Shown here piece by piece: positions 16,838-25,162 of a stretch of DNA of 49,199 nt (its first letter is position 1; every line of letters starts with the position of its first letter). Source of the DNA: Bacteroidales bacterium (lineage in GTDB: Bacteria > Bacteroidota > Bacteroidia > Bacteroidales > UBA932); contig JAFTYS010000098.1 of NCBI GenBank assembly GCA_017461285.1, positions 1 to 49,199 of the forward strand, written 5' to 3'. A program made the position numbers and the translations under genes. Below the pieces are notes generated by a model, which had not been told where the DNA came from, did no database searches, and saw nothing but the letters and a program-made list of their open reading frames with translations.

Positions 16838-16969
16838 ACGTTGAGCGGCGGATTCTCTTTTGTATGGCTTGTAATCACGATTTCGTCGCTCAACATCGGA
16901 AATTTCCCGACGTTGAGCGACTGATGTTCCGTCAGACAAGCGTACACCAGTGTCTCTGCCGCTCAACAT
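16838..16969. repeat. Tandem GTTGAGCG hairpin array
   Basis: The octamer GTTGAGCG occurs four times in alternating orientation: plus at 16840-16847, minus at 16887-16894, plus at 16912-16919, minus at 16960-16967. Each plus/minus pair gives a hairpin unit of about 58 bases with arms close to GATGTTGAGCGACG. The two units are separated by 13-15 bases. The last copy provides the TGA stop of the minus-strand gene that follows. The layout is like a paired REP (BIME) element next to a tRNA. Confidence 0.7.
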
Positions 16970-17388
16970 CTTGCGGGTTCAATTGCAGATTCCAAAGAAT
17001 CAATCGCATCATTCAGATATTCAACTGTGTTGACTATTTCCCGATTGCAATCACCTGAACAGTTCCACGGATAGAAATTGGCTGATATCTCATCAAGTTC
17101 GGCGCAGGCGCAATATATGGCTCCGACTGCCTGCTCCAGTTCATAGTCATAATCTCCTGAATAATCATCAATAAAACGGTTCAGATCCACAGAAAGATCT
17201 TCAAGCTTCTCCCTCTGATCTTTGATGACCGTTTCGAACTCGCTTTCCAGATAATACCCGTCATCACAATCCGTGTATTCATCTTCGATGTCGTACTCGT
17301 CTTCCATCTCGATAGAGAACTTCTTGAGCTTGTTTATGACACATCTGATGCAACTAATGGACTTTCTGAGCCTCTTTCTCGTATTCAT
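16963..17388 (-). CDS. Small acidic protein of unknown function
   Basis: A 141-residue protein starting at MNTRKRLRKSISCIRC (17388). A longer in-frame extension to 17517 adds a hydrophobic stretch from AT-rich DNA and is less convincing. The sequence is strongly acidic after the basic start (MEDEYDIEDEYTDCDDGYYL), largely helical, with a cysteine-containing C-terminal part (CACAELDEI, PWNCSGDCN). No family is recognised. Its last codons, for EPARC, and its stop lie within the GTTGAGCG repeat, so the original C-terminus may have been replaced by repeat insertion. The next gene on the same strand is the RAYT transposase. Confidence 0.55.
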   Translation of the reverse strand: MNTRKRLRKSISCIRCVINKLKKFSIEMEDEYDIEDEYTDCDDGYYLESEFETVIKDQREKLEDLSVDLNRFIDDYSGDYDYELEQAVGAIYCACAELDEISANFYPWNCSGDCNREIVNTVEYLNDAIDSLESAIEPARC

Positions 17389-17540
17389 ATCATCATCTTT
17401 TAATATACATGTACAAATATATTGCACTTTTGTGCTGAAACATAGCACAATTAAAAGATGGTATATATGTTTACATATTGCCATCCTGAACGAAGTCTTT
17501 TCCCTAGTGCCCCACAAACACCCTTCCTGTAGAGGGTGGC

Positions 17541-18473
17541 TTAAGGAAAGAGTTCTTCCAAGATTGACATATCCATCCGGAGCATTCTTCTGAGCTGCTG
17601 GTTGGAGGCGTTGTAGTTGAAGTGCATTTGGCGGGCTGTGTCAATCTTTTGTTGGGCGCTGAGTTGTGAGGGTGCCTTGACTGAATATTCTTTGTTAATA
17701 TGAGAGCAGATAACCGAGTAGAGTTCGTCGTCGTTCAGGAAGATGGCGTCTTTCAGCCTTGATGCGATCTGGCTGAATGCTTCGGCATTGCGGGTGAGTA
17801 AGTTGAAATAACTCCGGGCGTCCCTGTACATGCTTTCTCCGAGCTGGATGTCGCAGAAAGATGGAATGAAGGGCATGGAGTCGATTGCTTTTAAATCCTT
17901 GAATGGTGCTATTTTCTTTGTATGTAGCAGGGCCCGTTGGGTCAGGATCGGCAATTCTCCTAATGGTGTGGTTGTCAGGTGCTTCAGCCAGGGACAGAAA
18001 TATGCACAGCCTCCGCCCCATGGGTATGAGTCAGGAGTATATGACGGGTTGGCTACAAATGCATTTCGATTGGCGTATATGATTTCGTTGCGTAGTGCCT
18101 GGAGACTCTCTATAGGAAGGATGTCCATTTTAAACTTGCTCCAGTCGATGACACGTTGTCTTTTGGGGAACGCCTGTCTGAGTCTTGCTGCAAACAGATC
18201 AAATGCTTTAATGCATTCCTCCCGTTGCCCGGCCAAGATAAGGTGGACGTGATTGCCCATCAATTCAAAGGTGAGTGCTCGCACGGGTTTGCACAGGTGC
18301 AGTGCCGAAGCAAGACACCACATTCCTACTATAAAGTCCTCTTCACAGCAGAAGATGTTCTGCATCTTTGTTCCGTCAGTATACACATGCCAATACGGAC
18401 CGTTCGCGATAAAGATACTTTCGCAAATTCTCTCCTTCTCTGAAAAACTCAGAGCACTAAAATCCTTCTTCAT
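17541..18473 (-). CDS. REP-associated tyrosine transposase (RAYT, Y1 family)
   Basis: A 310-residue single-strand DNA transposase of the HUH class (Y1, IS200/IS605-related). The metal-binding HUH motif is His75-Val-His77 in LMGNHVHLIL. The catalytic Tyr133 lies in IIYANRNAF, followed by the RAYT-typical Y-x-x-N ... YPW block (YPWGGG at about 150). The C-terminal half (QQKIDTARQMHFNYNASNQQ, LRRMLRMD) resembles the helical DNA-binding tail of longer RAYTs. It is a lone gene without IS ends or passenger, flanked by hairpin repeats on both sides (16838-16969 and 18513-18665). RAYTs are thought to mobilise REP hairpins, so these repeats are plausible substrates; that link is inference. Confidence 0.88.
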   Translation of the reverse strand: MKKDFSALSFSEKERICESIFIANGPYWHVYTDGTKMQNIFCCEEDFIVGMWCLASALHLCKPVRALTFELMGNHVHLILAGQREECIKAFDLFAARLRQAFPKRQRVIDWSKFKMDILPIESLQALRNEIIYANRNAFVANPSYTPDSYPWGGGCAYFCPWLKHLTTTPLGELPILTQRALLHTKKIAPFKDLKAIDSMPFIPSFCDIQLGESMYRDARSYFNLLTRNAEAFSQIASRLKDAIFLNDDELYSVICSHINKEYSVKAPSQLSAQQKIDTARQMHFNYNASNQQLRRMLRMDMSILEELFP

Positions 18474-18512
18474 AAATACCTATATTTTAATCGTCATTAA
18501 ATTCTATTGGCT

Positions 18513-18665
18513 GGCCAGAATAAAGGCCCTTTTCTTGGCCGCGTGCCGGCCTCGATCTTCGCCGGCCAGAAAAAAGCTCGAATTTCTGGCCACCATTCAG
18601 ACATCGTCCTCGATGGCCAGAAATAAGACCGTTTTCCTGGCCATCAGTGGTTCTAAGGGCGGGAA
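18513..18665. repeat. 28-nt hairpin repeated three times at 51-bp intervals
   Basis: Three 28-base units begin at 18513, 18564 and 18615, exactly 51 bases apart. Each starts GGCCAGAA and ends TGGCC (right arms TTCTTGGCC, TTTCTGGCC, TTTCCTGGCC), with a variable core. The 23-base spacers are not conserved, though the first holds GCCGGC/GCCGGC. The third extends to GATGGCCAG/CTGGCCATC. It lies between comF and the RAYT start, the place where REP elements recognised by RAYTs usually sit. Confidence 0.8.
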
Positions 18666-18712
18666 TATGGCTGGTTAGGCAATACGGCTGGCCCAATCTC
18701 CGCACACTATCT

Positions 18713-19483
18713 TTATCTCCCTCCCACAAATCCCAGGGTGGCGACGCTGATGCGGACCGATGCCGGCAGTACCGTCCTCAACGCGACAAAGCAGGCATGC
18801 AGCGTCGCCCCTGTTGTGAAGACATCGTCGATCAACAGCAGATGCCTGATGCTGTCTTGGGCGGCGATGCCTGCAAGCGATGGGGTGGAGACGAATGCTT
18901 CAGCCACATTCTTCCTTTTGTCTTCCACTTCCATCCTGGTCTGCGTCGTGGTGCGCTTTCTGCGCCTGAGGAGGTCCGTCCTCATCGGTGCCCCCAGCGC
19001 TTCCGATACAGCTTCTGCAATCACCTCGGCCTGATTGTATCCTCTCTTCCACTTTCTGGTCCAGTGCAGCGGCACAGGAACGACCATGTCCACATCTTCA
19101 AACAGTTCCGAAGACGCCAGGCGGTTTCCAAGCATGCGCCCGAAATAACGTCCTGCCCGGATGTTGCCATGGTATTTGATCTGGTAGGGGATGAGTCTGT
19201 ATTGGGCTTCACTGTGGTAGAAGAACAGTGCGGCGGCATAGGCATAGCGCTCATGCAGGCCATCGTCCTCATCCGTTTCGATGTCTTTCTGTATATTTTC
19301 ATTGAATCTGTCGGCCATAGGATTATGGCTCATGGTCCAGAAATATGTCTGCGGCAGATCTGCCAGACATTCGAGGCAAAGATGCTTCTCTTCCAGGAGA
19401 AGCCTTCGTCCGCATGTTATGCACTGTCGGGGAAGCAGTATTTCTCCAGCCGCACGCAGTCCCCTCAAAACACTCCCTTTCAT
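18713..19483 (-). CDS. comF: ComF family phosphoribosyltransferase-like protein
   Basis: A 256-residue cytoplasmic protein of the ComF/GntX family, linked to DNA uptake or use in other bacteria. The N-terminus carries a zinc-ribbon-like pair Cys21-x2-Cys24 and Cys36-x2-Cys39. The phosphoribosyltransferase fold shows VVPVPLHWTRKWKRGYNQAE (RGYNQ at 147-151) and the PRPP-binding loop LLIDDVFTTGATLHAC (217-232). Length is normal for the family. It stands alone on the minus strand, 147 bases downstream of fabG with a terminator hairpin between. Family certain; actual role in this organism unknown. Confidence 0.93.
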   Translation of the reverse strand: MKGSVLRGLRAAGEILLPRQCITCGRRLLLEEKHLCLECLADLPQTYFWTMSHNPMADRFNENIQKDIETDEDDGLHERYAYAAALFFYHSEAQYRLIPYQIKYHGNIRAGRYFGRMLGNRLASSELFEDVDMVVPVPLHWTRKWKRGYNQAEVIAEAVSEALGAPMRTDLLRRRKRTTTQTRMEVEDKRKNVAEAFVSTPSLAGIAAQDSIRHLLLIDDVFTTGATLHACFVALRTVLPASVRISVATLGFVGGR

Positions 19484-19538
19484 GACTTCATATGTAATGT
19501 GACTTCAAAGTAATGCAAAAATCTCCGGAATAGCAACG

Positions 19539-19573
19539 AAAAGCGGCCCGAAGATTCACATCTGCAGGCCGCC
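19539..19573 (-). terminator. Terminator of fabG
   Basis: GCGGCC (19543-19548) pairs with GGCCGC (19567-19572), with inner pairing of GAAGAT to ATCT. Read on the minus strand it is followed by TTTTCG. Confidence 0.6.
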
Positions 19574-19630
19574 TGATTTAGGTTTTGTAATTTACGATTG
19601 TGTGTATGGTTAAGAAAAATTTTATAATTA

Positions 19631-20377
19631 TCAGCAGTTCATTCCTCCGCAGCAGCTGATCACCTGTCCGGTCACATAAGCTGAAAGGTCGCTTGCCAGG
19701 AAGACGGCAACGTTTGCCACATCTTCAGGCTTTCCGGCTCTTCGAAGAGGAATCTGTTTTTCCCAGTCTGTCTTTACGTTTTCAGGAAGCGCTCCTGTCA
19801 TGTCAGTTTCAATGAATCCTGGTGCGATGCAGTTCGCTCTTACTCCGCGCGGTCCCATCTCCTTTGCAATGGACTTTGCAAGTCCGACCAGTCCCGCTTT
19901 TGATGCCGAGTAGTTGCACTGTCCGGCGTTGCCCGACAGGCCTACAACCGATGACATGTTGATGATGCTTCCGCATCTCTGTCTTGCCATCACAGGCGTG
20001 CATGCATGTATGAAGTTGAATGCAGACTTGAGGTTTGTTCCGATCACCGCATCCCACTGCGCCTCATCCATCCTCATCATCAGTCCGTCCTTTGTTATAC
20101 CCGCGTTGTTTACAAGTACGTCAATACGCCCGAACGCTGCCTTCACTTCTTCGACGACCCTATGGGCATCTTCGAATGATGCTGCATCCGAGGCGAATGC
20201 CATCGCTTTCACTCCTGCCGCTTCAAGCTCTGCAACCAGTGACTGCGCCGCCTCGTGCTGTGACCTGTATGTGAATGCTACATCAGCACCCTCGGCCGCA
20301 AACTTCAAGGCGATAGCTCTTCCGATTCCTCTCGTAGCTCCTGTGACAAGAGCTGTCTTTCCATCAAGAAGTCCCAT
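19631..20377 (-). CDS. fabG: 3-oxoacyl-ACP reductase FabG
   Basis: A 248-residue short-chain dehydrogenase that reduces 3-oxoacyl-ACP with NADPH in fatty-acid elongation. Cofactor motif TGATRGIG (12-19), NNAG (90-93) and the catalytic Ser142/143, Tyr156 and Lys160 (YSASK) are all present, with the FabG-typical IAPGFIETDM. An oddity is the C-terminus: the usual VDGGM after TGQV is SCCGGMNC, putting three cysteines near the subunit interface. It has its own promoter and terminator and no other fatty-acid genes nearby. Confidence 0.94.
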   Translation of the reverse strand: MGLLDGKTALVTGATRGIGRAIALKFAAEGADVAFTYRSQHEAAQSLVAELEAAGVKAMAFASDAASFEDAHRVVEEVKAAFGRIDVLVNNAGITKDGLMMRMDEAQWDAVIGTNLKSAFNFIHACTPVMARQRCGSIINMSSVVGLSGNAGQCNYSASKAGLVGLAKSIAKEMGPRGVRANCIAPGFIETDMTGALPENVKTDWEKQIPLRRAGKPEDVANVAVFLASDLSAYVTGQVISCCGGMNC

Positions 20378-20397
20378 GACGTCTAAGTTTGTTTATG

Positions 20398-20430
20398 CAA
20401 ATATACCTTAATTGATTTTTAATTCCCAAA
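20398..20430 (-). promoter_or_regulatory. Promoter of fabG
   Basis: On the minus strand TTTG (plus CAAA 20427-20430) is followed after 21 bases by TATATTTG (plus 20398-20405), an essentially perfect Bacteroidota promoter 20 bases before the start codon. Confidence 0.7.
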
Positions 20431-20511
20431 CGATTTCAGCGGGATGTCGTTAAAATCCGGCTAATGTGGCAAAAAGTACCATACTGTGGTCAAAAAATCC
20501 CTATCTTTGTC

Positions 20512-20519
20512 CGCGTATT
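20512..20519 (+). promoter_or_regulatory. -7 box of ahcY
   Basis: TATCTTTG fits TAnnTTTG; no clear -33 partner. It lies 25 bases before the start at 20545, which argues against the longer frame starting at 20464. Confidence 0.45.
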
Positions 20520-20544
20520 AACAAAAACTAGCAGAAAAAGTATC

Positions 20545-21798
20545 ATGGCAAGTGAAATAAGAAATCAGGATCTCTGGCAGGACGGACGTCTGAAGATAGA
20601 TTGGGTAAGGCATCATATGCCGCTTCTGAACGGACTTGAGGAAGAATTCAGGCAGACCCTTCCTTTCAAGGGAAAGAAGGTGGCTCTTTCAGTACATCTG
20701 GAAGCGAAGACTGCATATCTGTGCGAAGTGCTCGCAGCAGGAGGAGCGGAAATGTATGTGACCGGAAGCAACCCGCTTTCGACCCAGGACGATGTGGCTG
20801 CTGCCCTTGTCCATGCCGGACTCAATGTCTTCGCATGGTATGATGCCACTCCTGAAGAATATGAAGCCCATATCCGCAGGGTGCTTGAGGTGGGCCCGCA
20901 CATCATCATCGATGACGGAGGAGACCTCGTGAACCTGATGCATACCGAATATACCGACCTTATTCCTAACGTGATCGGCGGATGCGAGGAGACGACTACC
21001 GGCATCCTCCGTCTCGTGCAGCTCAACAAGGCAAAGGCGCTGAAGTTCCCGATGATGCTTGTTAACAATGCGGACTGCAAGCATCTCTTCGACAACCGTT
21101 ACGGCACAGGCCAGTCGGTATGGGACGGAATAAACCGCACGACAAACCTTATTGTCGCAGGAAAGAATGTGGTGGTTGCCGGCTATGGCTGGTGCGGAAA
21201 GGGAGTTGCCATGCGTGCCAAGGGACTGGGCGCCGAGGTGATCGTGACCGAAGTCGACCCTATAAAGGCGATGGAAGCTGTAATGGACGGTTTCAAGGTG
21301 ATGAAGATGGAGCAGGCAGCGAAGGTGGGAGACATTTTCGTGACAGTAACCGGATGTGACGCAGTGATAGTCAAGGAACATTTCATGAACATGAAGGACG
21401 GGGCGATCTGCTGCAACGCAGGCCACTTCGACTGCGAAGTGGACGTTGCAGGACTTCGTGAGATAGCTGTCGAGATCAAGCCTGCAAGAAAGAACATCAT
21501 AGGCTACAGACTGGAAAACGGAAAGAGGATATACGTCATAGCCGAAGGCCGCCTCGTGAACCTCGCGGCCGGCGACGGACACCCTGCCGAGATCATGGAC
21601 ATGTCGTTCGCGATCCAGGCGCTTAGCGCAAAGTATCTTGTCGAGAATCATGAGAAGGTGAGCCGCGAGCCCGGCCATATGGTCAATGATGTCCCTCTGG
21701 AAATCGACCGTGAGGTTGCCCGCCGCAAGCTTGCGTACTGGGGCTGCGAGATCGACACACTGACCCCGGAACAGCACCGTTATCTTTTCGGAGAATAA
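20545..21798 (+). CDS. ahcY: Adenosylhomocysteinase, short type
   Basis: A 417-residue NAD-dependent enzyme splitting S-adenosylhomocysteine into adenosine and homocysteine, recycling the product of SAM-dependent methylation. Start is MASEIRNQ at 20545. Recognisable blocks are ALSVHLEAKTAYLCEVLAAG, the active-site NADCKHLFDNRYGTGQS (with Lys/Asp/Asn), the Rossmann GYGWCGKGVAMRAKGLGA, NAGHFDCEVDV and GHPAEIMDMSFAIQA. The roughly 40-residue insertion and the C-terminal extension of the eukaryotic/proteobacterial type are absent, as in archaeal and Thermotoga-like enzymes. Convergent with rodA, only 4 bases apart. Confidence 0.95.
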   Translation: MASEIRNQDLWQDGRLKIDWVRHHMPLLNGLEEEFRQTLPFKGKKVALSVHLEAKTAYLCEVLAAGGAEMYVTGSNPLSTQDDVAAALVHAGLNVFAWYDATPEEYEAHIRRVLEVGPHIIIDDGGDLVNLMHTEYTDLIPNVIGGCEETTTGILRLVQLNKAKALKFPMMLVNNADCKHLFDNRYGTGQSVWDGINRTTNLIVAGKNVVVAGYGWCGKGVAMRAKGLGAEVIVTEVDPIKAMEAVMDGFKVMKMEQAAKVGDIFVTVTGCDAVIVKEHFMNMKDGAICCNAGHFDCEVDVAGLREIAVEIKPARKNIIGYRLENGKRIYVIAEGRLVNLAAGDGHPAEIMDMSFAIQALSAKYLVENHEKVSREPGHMVNDVPLEIDREVARRKLAYWGCEIDTLTPEQHRYLFGE

Positions 21799-21802
21799 CC
21801 TG

Positions 21803-23305
21803 TTAGAAATACTTCCTCTCGTTACGGTCGAGAGCGATGAAGATGAAGAGCAAGGCGGTGAATCCCCACAGGGATGAGCCGCCATAACTTATGAATGGCA
21901 GCGGGATGCCGATGACCGGCATCAGACCGATGGTCATGCCGATGTTTATGAAAAGGTGCATGAATATGCAGCAGGCTACGCAGTAGCCGTATATGCGGGT
22001 GAATGCCTCCCTGCTACGCTCGGCATCCTTTATTATCTTCCACATCAGGAAGACATACAGAAGGATGACGAAGGTGCATCCAATGAAACCCCATTCCTCT
22101 CCGATGGTGCAGAAGATGAAGTCCGTGCTCTGCTCAGGTACGAAACCATATGTGGTCTGCGTTCCGTTCAGATAGCCCTTTCCTGAAAATCCTCCGGAAC
22201 CGATGGCTATCATGGACTGGTTGACGTTATATCCTACTCCTGACGGGTCTTCCTTCATGCCCAGAAGGACCTCGATTCTCTTTCTCTGGTGGTCCTGAAG
22301 CACATCGTTGAAAAGGAAGTTCACTGAAAACACAAGCACTATTCCTGCAAGAGCGGATATGATGGCCAGATGGGTGAAGGTGTTCCTTTCCCTGAAGGCC
22401 TGATATGCCACGAAAGGTATAGTCAGGATGATGACACCCAGCAATATGTATAGCGGCTTTATCTTCGAAATGAGCGAAGTGCCTTCTGCCGATCCTTCGG
22501 CAAGAGCCGGATCGGCCGGCGCAGCCGCCCCTGTGATCGCTTCCATTATGTCAGGAACGAATGCGAAGAGGATGATGGCAGGAACACATATGATCAGCCA
22601 CCATCTGAACCTGCCTGAATACAGGCAGATGCAAAGTGAGGCCACTCCTGCCAGCACCAGAACCGCCACGTAAGGCGATGCCGTAAGGGTAAGGATGAAC
22701 AGCAGGATAGCCATTCCGACCATGAAGATCAGCCATCCGGAAAGTCCCTCCCTGTAGAGCATGAATATGAATCCCACGTACACCAGAGCCGAACCTGTCT
22801 CGCTCTGTCCGACGATGATCATCATCGGAATGAGGATTATCGCGGCCGTGATCAAGAAATCCTTCCATCTTCCTATCCTGTATCCCAGCTGGCTCATCAC
22901 TGCGGCCAGCATCAGGGACGTGGATATCTTGGATATCTCGGCCGGCTGGAACCTGACCGGTCCGAATTCGAACCATGAACGCGATCCCTTGACCTCGATT
23001 CCCAGGAATATGACCGCGACCAGCAGGGCTACGACGAAGACATAAATCGGCAGGGCCGCGCTTTCGTATATCCGGGGCGGTATGACGAACAGTATGAACA
23101 CGGCTATGACCAAAGCCGTGGACATCCATACGAACTGTTTTCCGCTTCTGCTGTCGAAGTCGAAGATGGATGCCGGTTCGGATGCGTGTACCGAGGCGTA
23201 GATGTTCGCCCATCCGATGAGGATGAGTATGAGCCAGCAGAAGACCAGACTCCAGTCGATGGTCTTCGCTATGCCTCTGTTCCTGTATCCTCCTGCGCTT
23301 CTCAT
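21803..23305 (-). CDS. rodA: RodA peptidoglycan glycosyltransferase
   Basis: A 500-residue SEDS-family membrane enzyme that polymerises lipid II during side-wall growth together with PBP2. About ten hydrophobic segments are visible, the RFQPAEISKIS block at residues about 115-130 and the SEDS signature GIPLPFISYGGSSLWGF near the C-terminus. It starts one base after the mrdA stop, the last gene of the mre operon. The usual QPD-GTA motif reads QSETGSALVY here, a conservative departure at a normally well-kept place. A loop with PADPALAEGSAEG is a lineage-type insertion. Confidence 0.94.
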   Translation of the reverse strand: MRSAGGYRNRGIAKTIDWSLVFCWLILILIGWANIYASVHASEPASIFDFDSRSGKQFVWMSTALVIAVFILFVIPPRIYESAALPIYVFVVALLVAVIFLGIEVKGSRSWFEFGPVRFQPAEISKISTSLMLAAVMSQLGYRIGRWKDFLITAAIILIPMMIIVGQSETGSALVYVGFIFMLYREGLSGWLIFMVGMAILLFILTLTASPYVAVLVLAGVASLCICLYSGRFRWWLIICVPAIILFAFVPDIMEAITGAAAPADPALAEGSAEGTSLISKIKPLYILLGVIILTIPFVAYQAFRERNTFTHLAIISALAGIVLVFSVNFLFNDVLQDHQRKRIEVLLGMKEDPSGVGYNVNQSMIAIGSGGFSGKGYLNGTQTTYGFVPEQSTDFIFCTIGEEWGFIGCTFVILLYVFLMWKIIKDAERSREAFTRIYGYCVACCIFMHLFINIGMTIGLMPVIGIPLPFISYGGSSLWGFTALLFIFIALDRNERKYF

Positions 23306-23306
23306 C

Positions 23307-25151
23307 CTATTTCTTTACCTTTACCCTGTCCAGCAGGTCTCCGTTCAACATTCTTTCCTCAAGCGGCTTTCTGCTTTGGCTGATCTCCCCGTTGAGGTAT
23401 TTCTCTGCAAGAAGCGATGCTATAGGCGCTGCCCAAGTCGCTCCGAAGCCTCCGTTCTCCACATATGCAGCCACTGCGATCTTCGGATTGTCCTTCGGTG
23501 CGAAGCAGATGAATACCGAATGGTCGTTTCCATGAGGGTTCTGCGCCGTTCCTGTCTTTCCGCAGATGTCCAGGCCTTCGACGGCCGCCACGCTGGCGGT
23601 ACCGCCGGAGCCGTATCCGCTGTTGACCGCCCTGTACATACCTCCGATGACCTTATGGAAATGGGTGGTGTCCACCATCGTATAGTTCTTTTCCTTGTAT
23701 TTCGGGTCTATAGTGACGTTCTCCGAATCCTTGATGATGTGAGGCGTATAGTAGAATCCGCGGTTTGCGATCGTTGCGCAAAGGTTGGCAAGGTGGAGAG
23801 GGGTACATCCGATCTCTCCCTGTCCGATAGAGAGCGAAATGACAGTCGTCGCCTTCCATCCTCCCTTGTTGTAGACCCTGTTGTAATATTTTGAATTCGG
23901 AATGTTTCCTCCAAGCTCTGACGGGAAGTCGCTGCCGAGCTTCTGGCCGAAGCCGAAACTCTTGACATATTCGTTCCATTTGTCCATGGCCTCGTCAATC
24001 GAATCATATTTAGGATTCTCGAGCAGAGCACGCAGCACATAGCAGTAGTATGCGTTGCAGGACATCATTATGGATTCCTCGAAGTTCAGAGGGGATTTGT
24101 GGGCATGGCATCCCAGCTTGTTCCTTCCGAAATGGTATCCCATGCTGCACGGATACTGCGTGTTTGGAGTGAATACCCCTTCTTCCAGGCCGATCAGTCC
24201 GTTTACAAGCTTGAAGACCGATCCCGGAGGGTACGATGCCTGGACCGCTCTGTTGAACATCGGCTTGTACGGGTCTGTGGAGATGCTTTTGTAGTGCTGT
24301 CCGATGTTGGCCAGCTGGTCCACGTCGATTCCCGGGCTTGATACGAGGGTGAGGATCTCTCCTGTGGACGGTTCGATCGCCACAAGGCTTCCTACCTTCC
24401 TGTTCATCAGCATCTGTCCGTAGTGCTGGAGCTCGGCATCGATCGTGGTCATGATGTCGTCGCCCGGAACAGCCTCCACATCAAGCTCTCCGTCCCTGTA
24501 TCGGGACTCGATCTTGTTCCTGGAGTTCCTCAGCCAGATGTTGTATCCCTTCTTGCCTCGGAGCTCCTTCTCGCGGGCGGCCTCTATGCCGGTCATTCCG
24601 GCATAGTCGCCCGCCTTATATTCATCAGGATGTCTCTCGATGTATGATGCATTGACTTCGGAAACGTATCCCAGAAGATTTCCTCCGGCATTGAACGGAT
24701 ATTCCCTGATGCTTCGGGCCTGGCCTCTGAATCCCGGAAACTTGTATGCTACTTCGGCGAACTTCATGTATGTCTCCGGCGGTATCTGCTTCATCATCAC
24801 CACAGACTGCCATCCTATCCTTCTTCTGTTCTTGTGGAACTCGTCCATCTTCTCCTTCACGAACTCAGGAGTGATGTCAAGGACGTTGCAGAGGGCGAGC
24901 GTGTCGAATTCCTCCACTTCCTTCGGTGTCACCATAAGGTCATACGCAACTTTGTTTCCCACGAGGATGTTACCGTTGCGGTCGTGGATGATGCCTCTTG
25001 TCGGGTAGATGGTCGTGTAGACCATGGTGTTGTTCTCGGCCGACAGCTTGTACTTGTCGTCGAGTATCTGGATGCTGAAAAGCTTGGCAATCAGTATGGC
25101 CGCTGCCGTGCAGAGTCCGATCAGGAGCTTGTTTTCTCTGTTGAGCTTCAT
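23307..25151 (-). CDS. mrdA: Penicillin-binding protein 2
   Basis: A 614-residue monofunctional transpeptidase that cross-links peptidoglycan in the elongasome. Start is MKLNRENK at 25151; a longer frame reaches into mreD. One membrane anchor (about 10-28) precedes the pedestal/dimerisation domain (TRGIIHDRNGNILVGN). The transpeptidase domain has all three motifs: Ser311-x-x-Lys314 (GSVFK), SCN 364-366 and KTG 532-534 (CGKTGTAQ). Order mreB-mreC-mreD-mrdA-rodA is the classic cell-shape operon. Length is within the normal range. Confidence 0.96.
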   Translation of the reverse strand: MKLNRENKLLIGLCTAAAILIAKLFSIQILDDKYKLSAENNTMVYTTIYPTRGIIHDRNGNILVGNKVAYDLMVTPKEVEEFDTLALCNVLDITPEFVKEKMDEFHKNRRRIGWQSVVMMKQIPPETYMKFAEVAYKFPGFRGQARSIREYPFNAGGNLLGYVSEVNASYIERHPDEYKAGDYAGMTGIEAAREKELRGKKGYNIWLRNSRNKIESRYRDGELDVEAVPGDDIMTTIDAELQHYGQMLMNRKVGSLVAIEPSTGEILTLVSSPGIDVDQLANIGQHYKSISTDPYKPMFNRAVQASYPPGSVFKLVNGLIGLEEGVFTPNTQYPCSMGYHFGRNKLGCHAHKSPLNFEESIMMSCNAYYCYVLRALLENPKYDSIDEAMDKWNEYVKSFGFGQKLGSDFPSELGGNIPNSKYYNRVYNKGGWKATTVISLSIGQGEIGCTPLHLANLCATIANRGFYYTPHIIKDSENVTIDPKYKEKNYTMVDTTHFHKVIGGMYRAVNSGYGSGGTASVAAVEGLDICGKTGTAQNPHGNDHSVFICFAPKDNPKIAVAAYVENGGFGATWAAPIASLLAEKYLNGEISQSRKPLEERMLNGDLLDRVKVKK

Positions 25152-25162
25152 CTCTTGTCCTC

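Noticed and set aside
18513..18665. Possible short CRISPR array (28-nt units with 23-nt spacers)
   Set aside because: The units agree only at their ends, the cores vary, the spacers are too short and no cas gene is present; they are hairpin repeats.
18487..18729. 80-codon minus-strand frame with a 17-residue repeat
   Set aside because: It would need a TTG start, overlaps the end of comF, and its repetition follows from the 51-bp DNA hairpins. A plus-strand frame through the same hairpins is equally open.
20689..21885. Long minus-strand open frame opposite ahcY
   Set aside because: It is fully antisense to ahcY, runs into rodA and shows no recognisable domain.
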